NCBI GenBank assembly: GCA_019359245.1
Contig: JAHHHR010000064.1
Coordinates: forward strand, 1-41,328
Direction of reading: 5' to 3'
DNA: 41,328 bases
DNA from: Nostoc desertorum CM1-VF14
GTDB lineage: Bacteria > Cyanobacteriota > Cyanobacteriia > Cyanobacteriales > Nostocaceae
Part shown: positions 8,577 to 16,353 of the stretch, in pieces
Position numbering within the stretch: the first letter of the stretch is position 1
Layout: each line of letters begins with the position of its first letter
Program-made: the position numbers and the translations under genes
The notes under the pieces: model-generated
Database searches by the model: none
Told to the model about the DNA's origin: nothing
What the model saw: only the letters and a program-made list of their open reading frames with translations

Positions 8577-8765
8577 ATTGGGAGCAAATGGGAGACTTCT
8601 TATAAGTATTGGGAACTGTTCTTCTTTATTGGGAATTTTTGAGCTAATGAGAATTTTGTAACTGGATGATGTAAAAGGGGTAAAAAGGTAAGAAAAAATT
8701 AGAGATTTGGGAGATGTTGGATAGATATTGGGAGATGTTGAATGTAGTTGGTAAGAATTGGGAAA
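8577..8765 (+). repeat. Phased TTGGGAR repeats downstream of the ParM locus
   Basis: Two clusters of TTGGGAG/TTGGGAA. In the first, GGGA begins at 8580, 8590, 8611 and 8631; in the second, GGGAGATGTTG begins at 8709 and 8730, with further GG(T/G)AA at 8750 and 8760. Spacings are about 10 or 21 bases, so all face one side of the helix. It is a candidate binding array for a segregation or replication protein. The rest of 8343-9122 shows no gene; a HIP1 octamer lies near 9039. Confidence 0.6.
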
Positions 8766-9122
8766 ATGGATGTTTTGTCGAGGTTTTATCTGAGATGCAC
8801 GAATTTAGTCAAATCAATAAACTAGTGTCAAAACTGTAATATTTGTTGATAAATGCGTCAATAATCACGGTTTGGGCGGTTCATATTGAGACTAGTTATC
8901 AATTAGATAGACGAAAAAAGGGTCAAAAACAGGGGTAAATTTTTTTTGTAGATTTTGTTTTTTTAATGTTGAGTCTTGGTTCTCTTTCAAGCCGAATGCT
9001 CAACGTTCACTTTTCTTGTGAACAACTACGATAGCCGAGCGATCGCGCACCTTCTGGTCAACCTAATCCAAGATAAAATCAAGAGCGAAGAATTTTAATT
9101 GATGATGAGCCAGGGGTAAGGT

Positions 9123-9440
9123 ATGGAAGCCAAAAGCGAAGTGACAATAAAATTTAGCGGCTCACTACCAACAGCTACACCAACAGAAAATAAGAAAGTT
9201 GCAATCGAGTTGACCGATCAGAACGGCATAGTCTTTACTGCTCAAGTTAACGCCAAAAGCTGGCGGAAGGCTGAAACTAGCGCTTCAGAATTCGCAGACT
9301 GGGCTGGGGCTGTATCGGGCAAGCTTGGCCAACGAACAGAAAAAGGGTTTGAGGTAGTTGATGCTGGGGTTCAAATCTTTGAAAAGAAGGCGAAAGAGCC
9401 TAAACCAGATGTAGCGGCGGCTGAAGCTGGCGCAAGTTAA
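9123..9440 (+). CDS. Hypothetical protein, 105 residues
   Basis: Not recognised. The start is supported by an AGGGGTAAGG stretch just upstream of ATG. The protein has an even mix of predicted beta strands in its first half (VTIKFSGS, KVAIELTDQNGIVFTAQV), then a helical segment with tryptophans (KSWRKAETSASEFADWAGAVSGKL), and a lysine/alanine-rich tail that may be disordered. There is no signal peptide or membrane helix. It opens a run of three same-strand genes of unknown function between the two segregation loci, each with its own gap of 80-200 bases. Confidence 0.7.
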   Translation: MEAKSEVTIKFSGSLPTATPTENKKVAIELTDQNGIVFTAQVNAKSWRKAETSASEFADWAGAVSGKLGQRTEKGFEVVDAGVQIFEKKAKEPKPDVAAAEAGAS

Positions 9441-9635
9441 TAGATGTGTCTCAAGCATTCATGTTCAATTTATAAAGAGCGTGGATGCTAAGGCATTTGT
9501 TCATCTTTGGGTATAAACTGCCATTAAAGATACTTAAGGCTTTTGGAGTAGATTGAAAGAAGAATATCTTAGTGGGAGCCGCAGTTTACAATCATAAAAG
9601 CAATTCAAAAAATTACAGATTTTAACTTTGTCCGC

Positions 9636-10298
9636 ATGACAATTACGAACGATACACAGCAGTTATTAGTTAACAATCACCAGTTAAGACCGACAGAGCC
9701 ACTAGAATATCGTGCAATTGGTCGGCTCTGGGGGAAGTATGTACCAAGTAGTGAGCTTATTTATCAAGGGCAACTAATAACTGCTGACGGTGTAATGCTT
9801 GAGACAAACCTTGCTAAGAGAGCATCGAAATTAGTTCAACAATTTCAACTTGATTTATCACTTGATTACCTGTGGACTGTTTACCCCAGAACACCATTCA
9901 AAGATTTTCCGACCAAACTGAGGGTGACTTTGATAAATGTTCGCAACGAAAAAGAATATACCGACTCAGTAAAAACCGAATTGCAGTTAGTAGCTGATAA
10001 CTTTTCTGTACAAGGATTAGTTGTATATCAAGACTATGAACTTGGGATAGTACTCGTTAAAATTCACCAAAAGCCTCAGAGAGACTTTGAGCCACCTAAA
10101 GATTTCCAACTAAGACTAATCGGATTTTTACCATCAAATTCGATTAAGAAATTCTGGAATTTTAATGTGCGACGTGTCGGGACTAGCTTAGTAATTCAAT
10201 CAGGGGAGTGCATTAAATTCCCTGCTCGTGAGCAATCATCAACTTCAGATATATCAACCAACATGGCTGAATATACTACTGAGTTAACTGAAAGCTAA
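9636..10298 (+). CDS. Hypothetical protein with OB-fold-like beta-rich halves
   Basis: Not assigned to a named family. The 220 residues are strand-rich in two regions. The first (about 20-110) includes YRAIGRLWGKYVPSSE and LWTVYPRTPFKDFP. The second (about 155-205) includes LIGFLPSNSIKKFWNFNVRR, which looks like the strand-turn pattern of OB folds such as those of single-stranded-DNA-binding proteins. There are no membrane segments. A role in plasmid replication or single-strand binding is a guess from this pattern and from plasmid context. The start at 9636 lacks an obvious Shine-Dalgarno sequence. Confidence 0.7.
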   Translation: MTITNDTQQLLVNNHQLRPTEPLEYRAIGRLWGKYVPSSELIYQGQLITADGVMLETNLAKRASKLVQQFQLDLSLDYLWTVYPRTPFKDFPTKLRVTLINVRNEKEYTDSVKTELQLVADNFSVQGLVVYQDYELGIVLVKIHQKPQRDFEPPKDFQLRLIGFLPSNSIKKFWNFNVRRVGTSLVIQSGECIKFPAREQSSTSDISTNMAEYTTELTES

Positions 10299-10380
10299 AC
10301 CGACAGAAAACTGTAATCATTCCCTTCTTAATTACTGATTTAATCAACGTTTAAGAGTGCATTGCTGCCAATAAATTATT

Positions 10381-11052
10381 ATGCCTAAACGTAAATCCCC
10401 CAAGACGAATAGTTCACCATCACCATCAGATGCCGCGCCAAATAAATCTGCCATTTTGCGTGTCGTCAAGCAAAAATCTACTGCCACTGACGATAATAAT
10501 CCTGCACAATCTGAATCAGCATCAACTAACGTACCAACAGAAAATCAGCCAGTTGAGCCGGAATTAGAAGTAAATAATAACCAGAGTAAAAGCATTGAAG
10601 TTTCAGAATTAAACAGTAGCTCTGCCCTGAGTTATGATGCTGTGCCTCAAACAATAGAAGCAGAGAATGAACAGTTAGCTTTACCGACAACTCTCGAAGC
10701 CGCACCAGTTAAGTCATCAGAATCAACTGCTTTGATTGAAAATACCTCTGCTGAACATGAGCAATCAGAGATAGAAACAGAGCAACCGCAATTAGCGAAA
10801 AAACCAGCCTATAAAAAATTAAAGGCAGCAACTAATAGTTCAGGACAGACGTTTACTGTCAAAGAAAAAATTGAGGTAAGTACAGGTAACTTTGGTACAC
10901 AAACGGTTTTTATTATATCCTTATATTCAGCACCAGATGGAAGTATTTGGGCTTATTACCATCCAGTAGATAAAACTACTAGACTGCTATGGAAGCGGGG
11001 GTGCTGTCGGATTGAGAATTTGAAAAAGCTATCGCCTGCGGGGAGTAAGTAA
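10381..11052 (+). CDS. Hypothetical protein with long disordered acidic N-terminus
   Basis: Not recognised. Residues 1-140 are low-complexity, rich in Ser, Glu, Asn, Thr and Pro, after a basic start (MPKRKSPKTNSSPSPSD), and are almost certainly disordered. A compact domain of about 75 residues follows (KKLKAATNSSGQTFTVKEKI ... CCRIENLKKL), with alternating hydrophobic strands and aromatic residues (IWAYYHPVDKTTRLLWKRG). The pattern resembles a small beta-barrel. It lies 82 bases after the preceding unknown gene on the same strand and may belong to the same unit; a hairpin terminator follows at 11232. Confidence 0.68.
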   Translation: MPKRKSPKTNSSPSPSDAAPNKSAILRVVKQKSTATDDNNPAQSESASTNVPTENQPVEPELEVNNNQSKSIEVSELNSSSALSYDAVPQTIEAENEQLALPTTLEAAPVKSSESTALIENTSAEHEQSEIETEQPQLAKKPAYKKLKAATNSSGQTFTVKEKIEVSTGNFGTQTVFIISLYSAPDGSIWAYYHPVDKTTRLLWKRGCCRIENLKKLSPAGSK

Positions 11053-11231
11053 TGGTTAACGGTGTAAATAGCGATTTTATTGAAAAGTTGTTGTGAAGCG
11101 ATTTTGAAGAAAAGGTGATCACCGAAGACATTCACCGACAGCTGATTGTAAGATGGGCATATATACAGAAATCCTTATAGCGAACTCTCATTATTCGATT
11201 GTGTCCTTTTAAGCACATCAACCACATCAAT

Positions 11232-11257
11232 CGCCCCCATATTCTGGGGGTATTTTT
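11232..11257 (+). terminator. Rho-independent terminator
   Basis: Stem CCCCCA / TGGGGG around TATTC, followed by TATTTTT. It lies about 180 bases after the gene ending at 11052, with no gene between; 11053-11230 shows nothing else. Confidence 0.55.
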
Positions 11258-11351
11258 ATGGCGGTAGTGGCTCAAGCAGTATTTGGTATATAAAGCTTTG
11301 AACCCAGTAAAAACTACCATTACTTAATTTTTGCTTATTGCTGCTAAATTC

Positions 11352-11383
11352 CATAAAGAAAACCCTCATAAATACTATGAGGG
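11352..11383 (-). terminator. Rho-independent terminator of rbp-rpsU
   Basis: On the minus strand, CCCTCATA-GTATT-TATGAGGG forms an 8-bp stem and is followed by TTTTCTTT. It begins 25 bases after the rpsU stop codon. Confidence 0.75.
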
Positions 11384-11408
11384 CATTCATTTATATCTAT
11401 ATCAGTTC

Positions 11409-11597
11409 TCAAGTGCGGAAATGTCTTTTACCCTGCCTGTGCTTGGCAATTTCTTTACGCTTGCGTTTTTCTATAGGCGTTTCAAAGTGACGATGCTTCC
11501 TCATATCTGGAAAAATCCCAGCCTTGGAAACTTCTCGCTTAAATCGGCGTAAGGCTGACTCAATGTGTTCATTGTCACCCACTATTATTTGGGTCAT
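11409..11597 (-). CDS. rpsU: 30S ribosomal protein bS21
   Basis: A 62-residue basic protein with the clear bS21 pattern: a short strand and acidic start (TQIIVGDNEHIESALRRFKR), the helix-turn segment EVSKAGIFPDMRKHRHFETP, then a lysine/arginine-rich helix EKRKRKEIAKHRQ. bS21 sits on the small subunit near the anti-Shine-Dalgarno end of 16S rRNA and affects initiation. A good ribosome-binding site (AGGAGA) precedes ATG. It lies 129 bases downstream of an RRM-protein gene, an order known from cyanobacterial chromosomes (cold-regulated rbp-rpsU pairs). Finding it on plasmid-type DNA is unusual; the protein could swap into ribosomes under stress. Confidence 0.9.
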   Translation of the reverse strand: MTQIIVGDNEHIESALRRFKREVSKAGIFPDMRKHRHFETPIEKRKRKEIAKHRQGKRHFRT

Positions 11598-11726
11598 TAT
11601 CTCTCCTGCTAAATTGGCTTACTTAATGGCTGATAGTGGTAAGCCGCCCAGTTAACTAAAGTGTAAAAAGGCAGACTCTTTGTCTAACCTGAAAATTCGC
11701 TCTCTCTTTCTTTCCGGTTTCAAAGC

Positions 11727-12035
11727 TTAGTAGCGGTTACGTCCACCGCCCCCATCGTATCCCCCCCGATTACCACCAGACGAACCTCTGTCTTCTCTGG
11801 GCTTGGCTTTGTTAACTTTCAGGTCACGACCCATCCACTCAGCACCATCAAGACCTTCAATGGCAGCTGCTTCTTCTGCATCTGTTCCCATTTCTACAAA
11901 ACCAAAACCGCGTGGTTGTCCTGTTTCACGATCAGTAGGTAGTTGAACACGCTTTACAGTACCATATTCAGCAAAAACACCCTTAATATCATCTTCCTTA
12001 ACTTCGTAAGAGAGGTTGCCTACATAAATTGACAT
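11727..12035 (-). CDS. rbp: RRM-type RNA-binding protein (Rbp family)
   Basis: A 102-residue single RNA-recognition-motif protein. RNP2 is IYVGNL (residues 3-8) and RNP1 is RGFGFVEM (about residues 42-49). The last 20 residues form a glycine/arginine-rich tail (DRGSSGGNRGGYDGGGGRN), typical of the cold-inducible cyanobacterial Rbp class. Such proteins bind single-stranded RNA and influence mRNA stability. It leads the rbp-rpsU pair. The region upstream of the start to the parA repeats (about 180 bases) carries no gene and could hold a long leader of the kind seen in cold-shock genes. Confidence 0.94.
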   Translation of the reverse strand: MSIYVGNLSYEVKEDDIKGVFAEYGTVKRVQLPTDRETGQPRGFGFVEMGTDAEEAAAIEGLDGAEWMGRDLKVNKAKPREDRGSSGGNRGGYDGGGGRNRY

Positions 12036-12213
12036 CGATTATCTCCAAAATTATTAGTGTTTGGAGATTTAAATTTCAGAGAAAAGTCTGTAAATATCAA
12101 AAGGGAAAAGCCTGTCAATACTAAAAACAAAGATACTCACCGAATTAACTCTCCTAGTCTAGGATGACATAAAAGCCAATTCTCTGCATTTAGTGATGTA
12201 AGACGCGGATGCG

Positions 12214-12417
12214 ATTAAACTATTAGACCTTCATGGTATTAGTCAGCCAAAGGAGCTTGCTTCTACATTCTTGAAGAGTCGTCCGCAAGTATAAAAAGCA
12301 AACATATTAAAGTATTAGACCTTCATAGTATCTACAAAAGGTGATCGCCCCAACATAATTAAAGTCACAATATGTTTAAATATATAGAGGTATTAAAGTA
12401 TTAGACCTTTATGGTAT
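12214..12417 (+). repeat. parS: Three ATTAGACCTT repeats upstream of parA (candidate parS/operator)
   Basis: Three copies of a 26-base unit, ATTAAA-STATTAGACCTTYATRGTAT, start at 12214, 12306 and 12392 (92 and 86 bases apart). The last ends 30 bases before parA. Two inverted copies of the core lie just after the operon at 13600-13640. Sites on both sides of a parA operon are expected for a centromere that doubles as the operator. Confidence 0.8.
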
Positions 12418-12446
12418 ACACTGATTAACGCTTTAGTCTTTTTAAA

Positions 12447-13172
12447 ATGATTGTTATCAGTGTATTCAACTTTAAAGGCGGGACAGGTAAAAGCTCTACT
12501 GCCCTGAACTTAGGGGCATTTCTAGCATCTCCCAAACGCCAAACCCTGCTGATTGATTTAGATGGACAGCGTACTCTCTCGTTCGGTCTAGGCATGGATG
12601 GTACTGAGCCAACAACCCTTGACTGGCTAACTAGTAAAGAAACACTCACACCCAGAGAAACCCAAGTAAAACACCTTTGTCTGATTCCAGGTGATATAGG
12701 TATGTTTCGCCTGACATCGGAGGATAACTTGTTTGTTCCAGCGCTGTCACGACTTTCTGGGTTTGATGTAGTTTTAATGGACTGTCCCCCAGGACTATCG
12801 GTGGCATCAGTGCAGTCCATCCTTAGCAGCGATCGTATTCTTATCCCCACAATGAACGAACCTGCTTCCCTTAAAGGGCTTTCGGAAGCCGTGGAGTTAA
12901 TTCGAGGGGAAAGGGCAGATATTCCCATTGATGTTGTTAGAACTCGGTATAAGCCCCGGTTAGTTCTGACTAAAGAGGCTGACGATTTGCTAATTGAGGC
13001 AGCAGTGGAGTTAGGTTATCGACTATTGCACACAACTATCCCTGATAACATAGCTGTTGCTGAATCCATCGCAGCGCAACAACCAGTTAGCACTTACGCC
13101 CCCAAGTCCAGTGGTGCTAGAGCTTACCAATCTTTAGCTAAAGAATACATTAAACATTGGGGGACGAAATGA
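12447..13172 (+). CDS. parA: ParA-family partition ATPase
   Basis: A 241-residue deviant-Walker ATPase that would position plasmid copies by a gradient on the nucleoid. The Walker A motif FNFKGGTGKSST has the signature lysine (residues 7-18). Walker A' is LLIDLDGQ (about 33-40) and Walker B is VVLMDCPPG (about 108-116). There is no N-terminal helix-turn-helix domain, so it is a short type Ib ParA, whose partner usually handles DNA binding and repression. The next gene overlaps by four bases (ATGA). The ATTAGACCTT repeats around the operon are the probable binding sites of that partner. Confidence 0.95.
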   Translation: MIVISVFNFKGGTGKSSTALNLGAFLASPKRQTLLIDLDGQRTLSFGLGMDGTEPTTLDWLTSKETLTPRETQVKHLCLIPGDIGMFRLTSEDNLFVPALSRLSGFDVVLMDCPPGLSVASVQSILSSDRILIPTMNEPASLKGLSEAVELIRGERADIPIDVVRTRYKPRLVLTKEADDLLIEAAVELGYRLLHTTIPDNIAVAESIAAQQPVSTYAPKSSGARAYQSLAKEYIKHWGTK

Positions 13173-13594
13173 CCAAAAAGAAAATGTCTGGCATGAAATT
13201 AAGCCAGTTTTCTGGAATTAAGAGCCAATCAGAGCCAGAGATTACCTCTGATACCACCGAAGTAGAACCAACTTCCCCAGTACTTGAGAAAATGCCTATA
13301 ACATCACCAGCCCCAAAGTCAGCATTAGAAGCGCCTACTGCATCACCAACTTCTCAAGCAGTAGTTAAGGAAAAGCCCGTGACGATCAATATTAAAATTA
13401 CTCGCACACAGCATAACTGGTTAACGGATACAGCCCGAACAGTGCGGGACAACAACACAGAAGCAGTTCCCCCTGGTGAGCGGGTTTACCCTCAGCACCT
13501 AATCGGAGTTGCCATAGAACTATTGCTTTCTTGTGAGGTTGACTGGAGCCAAGTCAAGAATGCTGAAGACCTCAAACGATTACTAAACCTATAA
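13169..13594 (+). CDS. ParA partner, probable centromere-binding protein
   Basis: A 141-residue protein translationally coupled to parA. ATG at 13169 overlaps the parA stop; an in-frame TTG twelve bases upstream is less likely. The first 70 residues are proline/serine/threonine-rich and probably disordered, after a basic start (TKKKMSGMKLSQFSGIKSQS). The C-terminal half (about 70-141) is folded: a strand VTINIKITRTQHNWLTDTAR followed by helices through HLIGVAIELLLSCEVDWSQV, compatible with a ribbon-helix-helix or related dimer. It does not look like classical ParB/Spo0J. The flanking repeats and overlap make centromere binding the best guess. Confidence 0.8.
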   Translation: MTKKKMSGMKLSQFSGIKSQSEPEITSDTTEVEPTSPVLEKMPITSPAPKSALEAPTASPTSQAVVKEKPVTINIKITRTQHNWLTDTARTVRDNNTEAVPPGERVYPQHLIGVAIELLLSCEVDWSQVKNAEDLKRLLNL

Positions 13595-13598
13595 ACTG

Positions 13599-13640
13599 AT
13601 TAAGGTCTAATTACTCTAAGATATAAAGGTCTAATACTAT
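13599..13640 (-). repeat. parS: Two inverted ATTAGACCTT repeats downstream of the parA operon
   Basis: AAGGTCTAAT occurs at about 13602 and 13626, in reverse orientation to the three copies before parA. The second also keeps the flanking TATAAAGGTCTAATACTAT. The operon is therefore bracketed by convergent sites. Confidence 0.75.
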
Positions 13641-13687
13641 AAAAGTATAATAGACAGTTCCTGCCCTGCATGACAGAAGAATTAGAT

Positions 13688-13880
13688 TGACACTCTCCTG
13701 CCTAAAGGCATTCGCACTTGCGTCTCGCTAGAGAGGAGATTCTAGGCTCACCCTAGTTACTTACTCTACCAAAGTTTCCCTAAGTAGAACAGAGGTTACT
13801 AGTCCCCTAGCGTTACTTTCCTTGTGCCCCAAGGTAGCTTTTGCAAGATTTAAAATGTTAATTGCTGCATTCTCGTCTCT
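13688..13880 (-). ncRNA. Probable omega RNA and right end of the TnpB element
   Basis: The region covers the 3' end of tnpB and the non-coding tail read on the minus strand. It shows a small hairpin CTAGG-GTGAG-CCTAG right after the stop, then TGCCTTTAGGCA just before GGAGAGTGTCAA. In IS200/IS605-type elements the RNA guide for TnpB is transcribed from this position and its targeting segment begins at the element boundary. The boundary at 13688 (after GTCAA) is an estimate. Confidence 0.45.
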
Positions 13881-14930
13881 ATGCAACTGACAACCGCAAC
13901 TACAAACATGGGTTCGAGTTGATAGAGACTTTTTCACAATTGCACCACAACTTGAACATTTTTGTGAGGTGTAATGAGGGGCTACAGCAACAGCTTGTCT
14001 TCTAAATTTGTTAGCAAAATACTCCAACCATGTTCTAAACAATGACCAACTAGTATCGCTAATTGATTTGGCTAGACAATGGTTTTTAAGTAGATTATGC
14101 ACTTGTAAGTTTTCATAGGCTACTAGATCGTTAGACCTGTTTAAGTTTCTCGCTAGTCTCTTAGCGTGTTCATTCCTTTGCCTACTTATCTTCAAGTGCT
14201 TTCTGGCAAATATTCCTCTAGCTTTTTTACGTCCTGATGAACCTTTTTTCTTTTTATAAATGCGCCTTTGAGTGTGTTTTACAGATTTTTCAGCTTTCTT
14301 TAAAAATCTAGGATTAGGTTCTTGATGTCCGTTTGAATCAGTGTAAAAACTCTCTAAGCCAACATCTAAACCTATTTGATTACCCGTTGATGGTTGAATA
14401 TTAGAGCATTCAACATTGATAGCAAATTGGCAATAGTAACCATCTGCTCGACGCACTAAACGAACCCGCTTAATATCTTTAACGTTGTATGTTTGGATAT
14501 CCCATTTACCAAGAAGTTTGACTTCACCAATGCCTTTTTTATCGGTAAAGGTTATACGTCTTTTCGTCGGGTGTATTTTCCAGCCAGAAGTCTTGTACTC
14601 AACCGAACGGTTATCATGCTGAAATCTTGGGTATCCTTTCTTGTCGGATACCTTCTTTTTGCAATTATCGTAAAACCTTGATATTGCTAACCATGCTCTT
14701 TCGGCTGATGATTGCACAGCCATTGAATTTAAGTTAGCCACAAATTTAAATTCGTTGCGTAGTTCTGTTGAATACTTATTCAAACCGAACCTATCAATTT
14801 TTGCTTCTTTTGGTGCGTCCATCCAATATCTTAAACATTTATTTCTGATGAATTGCGTAGTTTTGATGGCTTCCTCAATCGCTAAATATTGGAGTTTTTT
14901 GGCTTTGACTTTGTATTCCAGAACTAGCAA
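13761..14930 (-). CDS. tnpB: TnpB RNA-guided endonuclease of an IS200/IS605-type element
   Basis: A 389-residue TnpB. The RuvC-like nuclease acidic residues are present: Asp in IGLDVGLESF (about residue 188), Glu in VAYENLQVHN (about 270) and Asp in LHRDENAAINI (about 353). A zinc-ribbon with CSSCG and CSCGC lies between (about 328-347). It opens with the usual N-terminal EYKVKAKKLQYLAIEEAIK. Translation begins at TTG 14930, just after a very strong AAGGAGGTGA site. No tnpA is next to it, so the element cannot move alone; TnpB may persist through guided cleavage that restores lost copies, as shown for related proteins. The nuclease looks intact. Confidence 0.95.
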   Translation of the reverse strand: MLVLEYKVKAKKLQYLAIEEAIKTTQFIRNKCLRYWMDAPKEAKIDRFGLNKYSTELRNEFKFVANLNSMAVQSSAERAWLAISRFYDNCKKKVSDKKGYPRFQHDNRSVEYKTSGWKIHPTKRRITFTDKKGIGEVKLLGKWDIQTYNVKDIKRVRLVRRADGYYCQFAINVECSNIQPSTGNQIGLDVGLESFYTDSNGHQEPNPRFLKKAEKSVKHTQRRIYKKKKGSSGRKKARGIFARKHLKISRQRNEHAKRLARNLNRSNDLVAYENLQVHNLLKNHCLAKSISDTSWSLFRTWLEYFANKFRRQAVAVAPHYTSQKCSSCGAIVKKSLSTRTHVCSCGCQLHRDENAAINILNLAKATLGHKESNARGLVTSVLLRETLVE

Positions 14931-14988
14931 CTTGACTCACCTCCTTATTTTATCTAAAATGCCCTTAATATAGGTAAATGTTCTAAGT

Positions 14989-15180
14989 ATGTCAACAGGT
15001 AAAGGCAGAAAAAGAGTTATAAATACTCCCGTTTTGTACGATGAACCTAAAAAGAAAAGAGGAGTTATGCTGACTGACACTGCGTGACATTCCGTGCAAG
15101 AATTGGCAACAAGAGACAGTATCAGTGCTAGTGAGTATATAGAAATCTTGATTAGGAAACAGTGCATCACACAGGCTTAA
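14989..15180 (+). pseudogene. Small ribbon-helix-helix-like gene broken by an in-frame TGA
   Basis: One frame reads STGKGRKRVINTPVLYDEPK up to a TGA at 15085-15087, then continues to TAA at 15178 with VQELATRDSISASEYIEILI. The two parts join into a 63-residue protein like the small cyanobacterial regulators that have a KR-rich start, LTDTAW, and a C-terminal S-x-SEYIE helix. In remembered relatives the position of the stop is a tryptophan (TGG), so a single G-to-A change explains it. It lies divergently upstream of tnpB. Alternatively the short 32-residue product is used. Confidence 0.6.
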
Positions 15181-15200
15181 AAGCCTTCAAATAGCTTTCA

Positions 15201-15256
15201 TCCCCTGCCTGAAGTACGAAAAACGCAACTGCGTTGCTGTTTCTTAGGGGTTTTTA
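15201..15256 (+). terminator. Hairpin between the broken gene and the toxin-antitoxin pair
   Basis: TCCCCT pairs with AGGGG some 40 bases later, with an inner GCAAC-TGC-GTTGC hairpin, and TTTTT follows. It could terminate transcription from the left or act as a leader element for the antitoxin gene. Confidence 0.4.
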
Positions 15257-15294
15257 GCATTTTCCTTATAAACTATGAATTGGAGTTTTCCCTT

Positions 15295-15540
15295 ATGAGC
15301 GTCATAATTCCCGATGACATCCTCCGAGCATCAAACATGACTGAGGATGAACTGAAATTAGAAATTGGCATCTTGCTTTATCAGCAAGGTAAAATTAGCA
15401 GTGGCAAAGTCCGAGCCTGGACAGGAATCACAGTACTTGAATTCCAGCATGAACTGGCTAAACGCGGTTTACACATCAACTATGATGTAGAAGACTTCCA
15501 ATCCGATGTGCGGACACTGCAATCAATGGGCTTGTTGTGA
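15295..15540 (+). CDS. UPF0175-family antitoxin
   Basis: An 81-residue protein with UPF0175 features: SVIIPDDILRASNMTEDELK at the start, then EIGILLYQQGKISSGKVRAW, TGITVLEFQHELAKRG and a C-terminal DVRTLQSMGLL tail. These are small helix-turn-helix regulators that neutralise PIN-like toxins and repress their operon. ATG 15295 is chosen over an in-frame TTG at 15280 because GGAG stands ten bases before it. The stop overlaps the GTG start of the next gene. Confidence 0.88.
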   Translation: MSVIIPDDILRASNMTEDELKLEIGILLYQQGKISSGKVRAWTGITVLEFQHELAKRGLHINYDVEDFQSDVRTLQSMGLL

Positions 15541-16034
15541 TTATCGTTAGCGACACATCACCGATCACAAACTTGGCAGCGATTGGTCAGTTAGATTTAC
15601 TACGTCAGTTGTATAGTCGCGTTATCATTCCCCAAGCCGTTTATAACGAGATGGTAGGTGTAGATAAAGTTGTTCCTGGGGCAGTAGAAGTACAACAGCT
15701 ATCTTGGATTCAGACAATAGCTGTTGTTAATTCTCAACAAGTTACAGAAATTCAGGAAAAACAGGACAATATTGATTTAGGAGAAGCCGAAGCAATTATT
15801 TTATCCAAAGAACTGAAAGCTGACTTGCTATTAATGGACGAACGCCGAGGACGAGCAGTCGCTACAAGTTATGGACTAAATGTAACGGGTCTGTTGGGAG
15901 TCTTGCTACAAGCCAAAAAACAAGGGTTAATTCCAGCTATTAAACCATTAATTGATCAGTTAATTGCTACTGCTGACTTTCGGGTTAGCCAAAAGTTGTA
16001 TGCAATTGTCTTGCAATCTGCTGATGAGGGTTAG
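15537..16034 (+). CDS. DUF3368 PIN-domain-like toxin
   Basis: A 165-residue predicted ribonuclease toxin of the DUF3368 family, which usually accompanies UPF0175. PIN-type acidic positions are visible: Asp in IIVSDTSPITNLAAIG (residue 5), Glu in YNEMVGVDK (about 39), the pair in DLGEAEAIILSKEL (about 82-86) and Asp in LLLMDERRGRAVA (about 100-102). The GTG start overlaps the antitoxin stop by four bases, so the two are translationally coupled. As a plasmid module it would kill or arrest cells that lose the plasmid. Confidence 0.9.
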   Translation: MIIVSDTSPITNLAAIGQLDLLRQLYSRVIIPQAVYNEMVGVDKVVPGAVEVQQLSWIQTIAVVNSQQVTEIQEKQDNIDLGEAEAIILSKELKADLLLMDERRGRAVATSYGLNVTGLLGVLLQAKKQGLIPAIKPLIDQLIATADFRVSQKLYAIVLQSADEG

Positions 16035-16353
16035 ACACTGCGTTGAAAAAAGTACGAGTAGGTAATATTAGCCTACTTACCATAGAGGGCAGCAGTTTTT
16101 GGGTGTTGGCGTAGCCAGCCGCAGGCATCGCTTTGGGGCAGAGTCCCCAGTATTCTTGTGCTACCAAAACTGATATCAATTTCGATATCAAAGCAGCAAT
16201 TTTACAGACTACCACAATACTAATGATACTTAGTAACTTACGCAACAAGTGGCTATTGCTATATCTTGTGTAAACACGCTTGGCAAGAACATTGTATGTA
16301 ATGATGAACGTTATTGGAAATCTGTATTATCAATAACGAGCTAGTAAGCACTT
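16035..16353. other. Intergenic stretch without a gene
   Basis: No gene is supported. A GATATCAATTTCGATATC dyad lies near 16171-16188, and a GC-rich cyanobacterial filler (GGCGTAGCCAGCCGCAGGC) near 16111. Confidence 0.5.

Noticed and set aside
14937..15170. Minus-strand hydrophobic frame next to tnpB
   Set aside because: It is the shadow of the broken ribbon-helix-helix gene on the plus strand.
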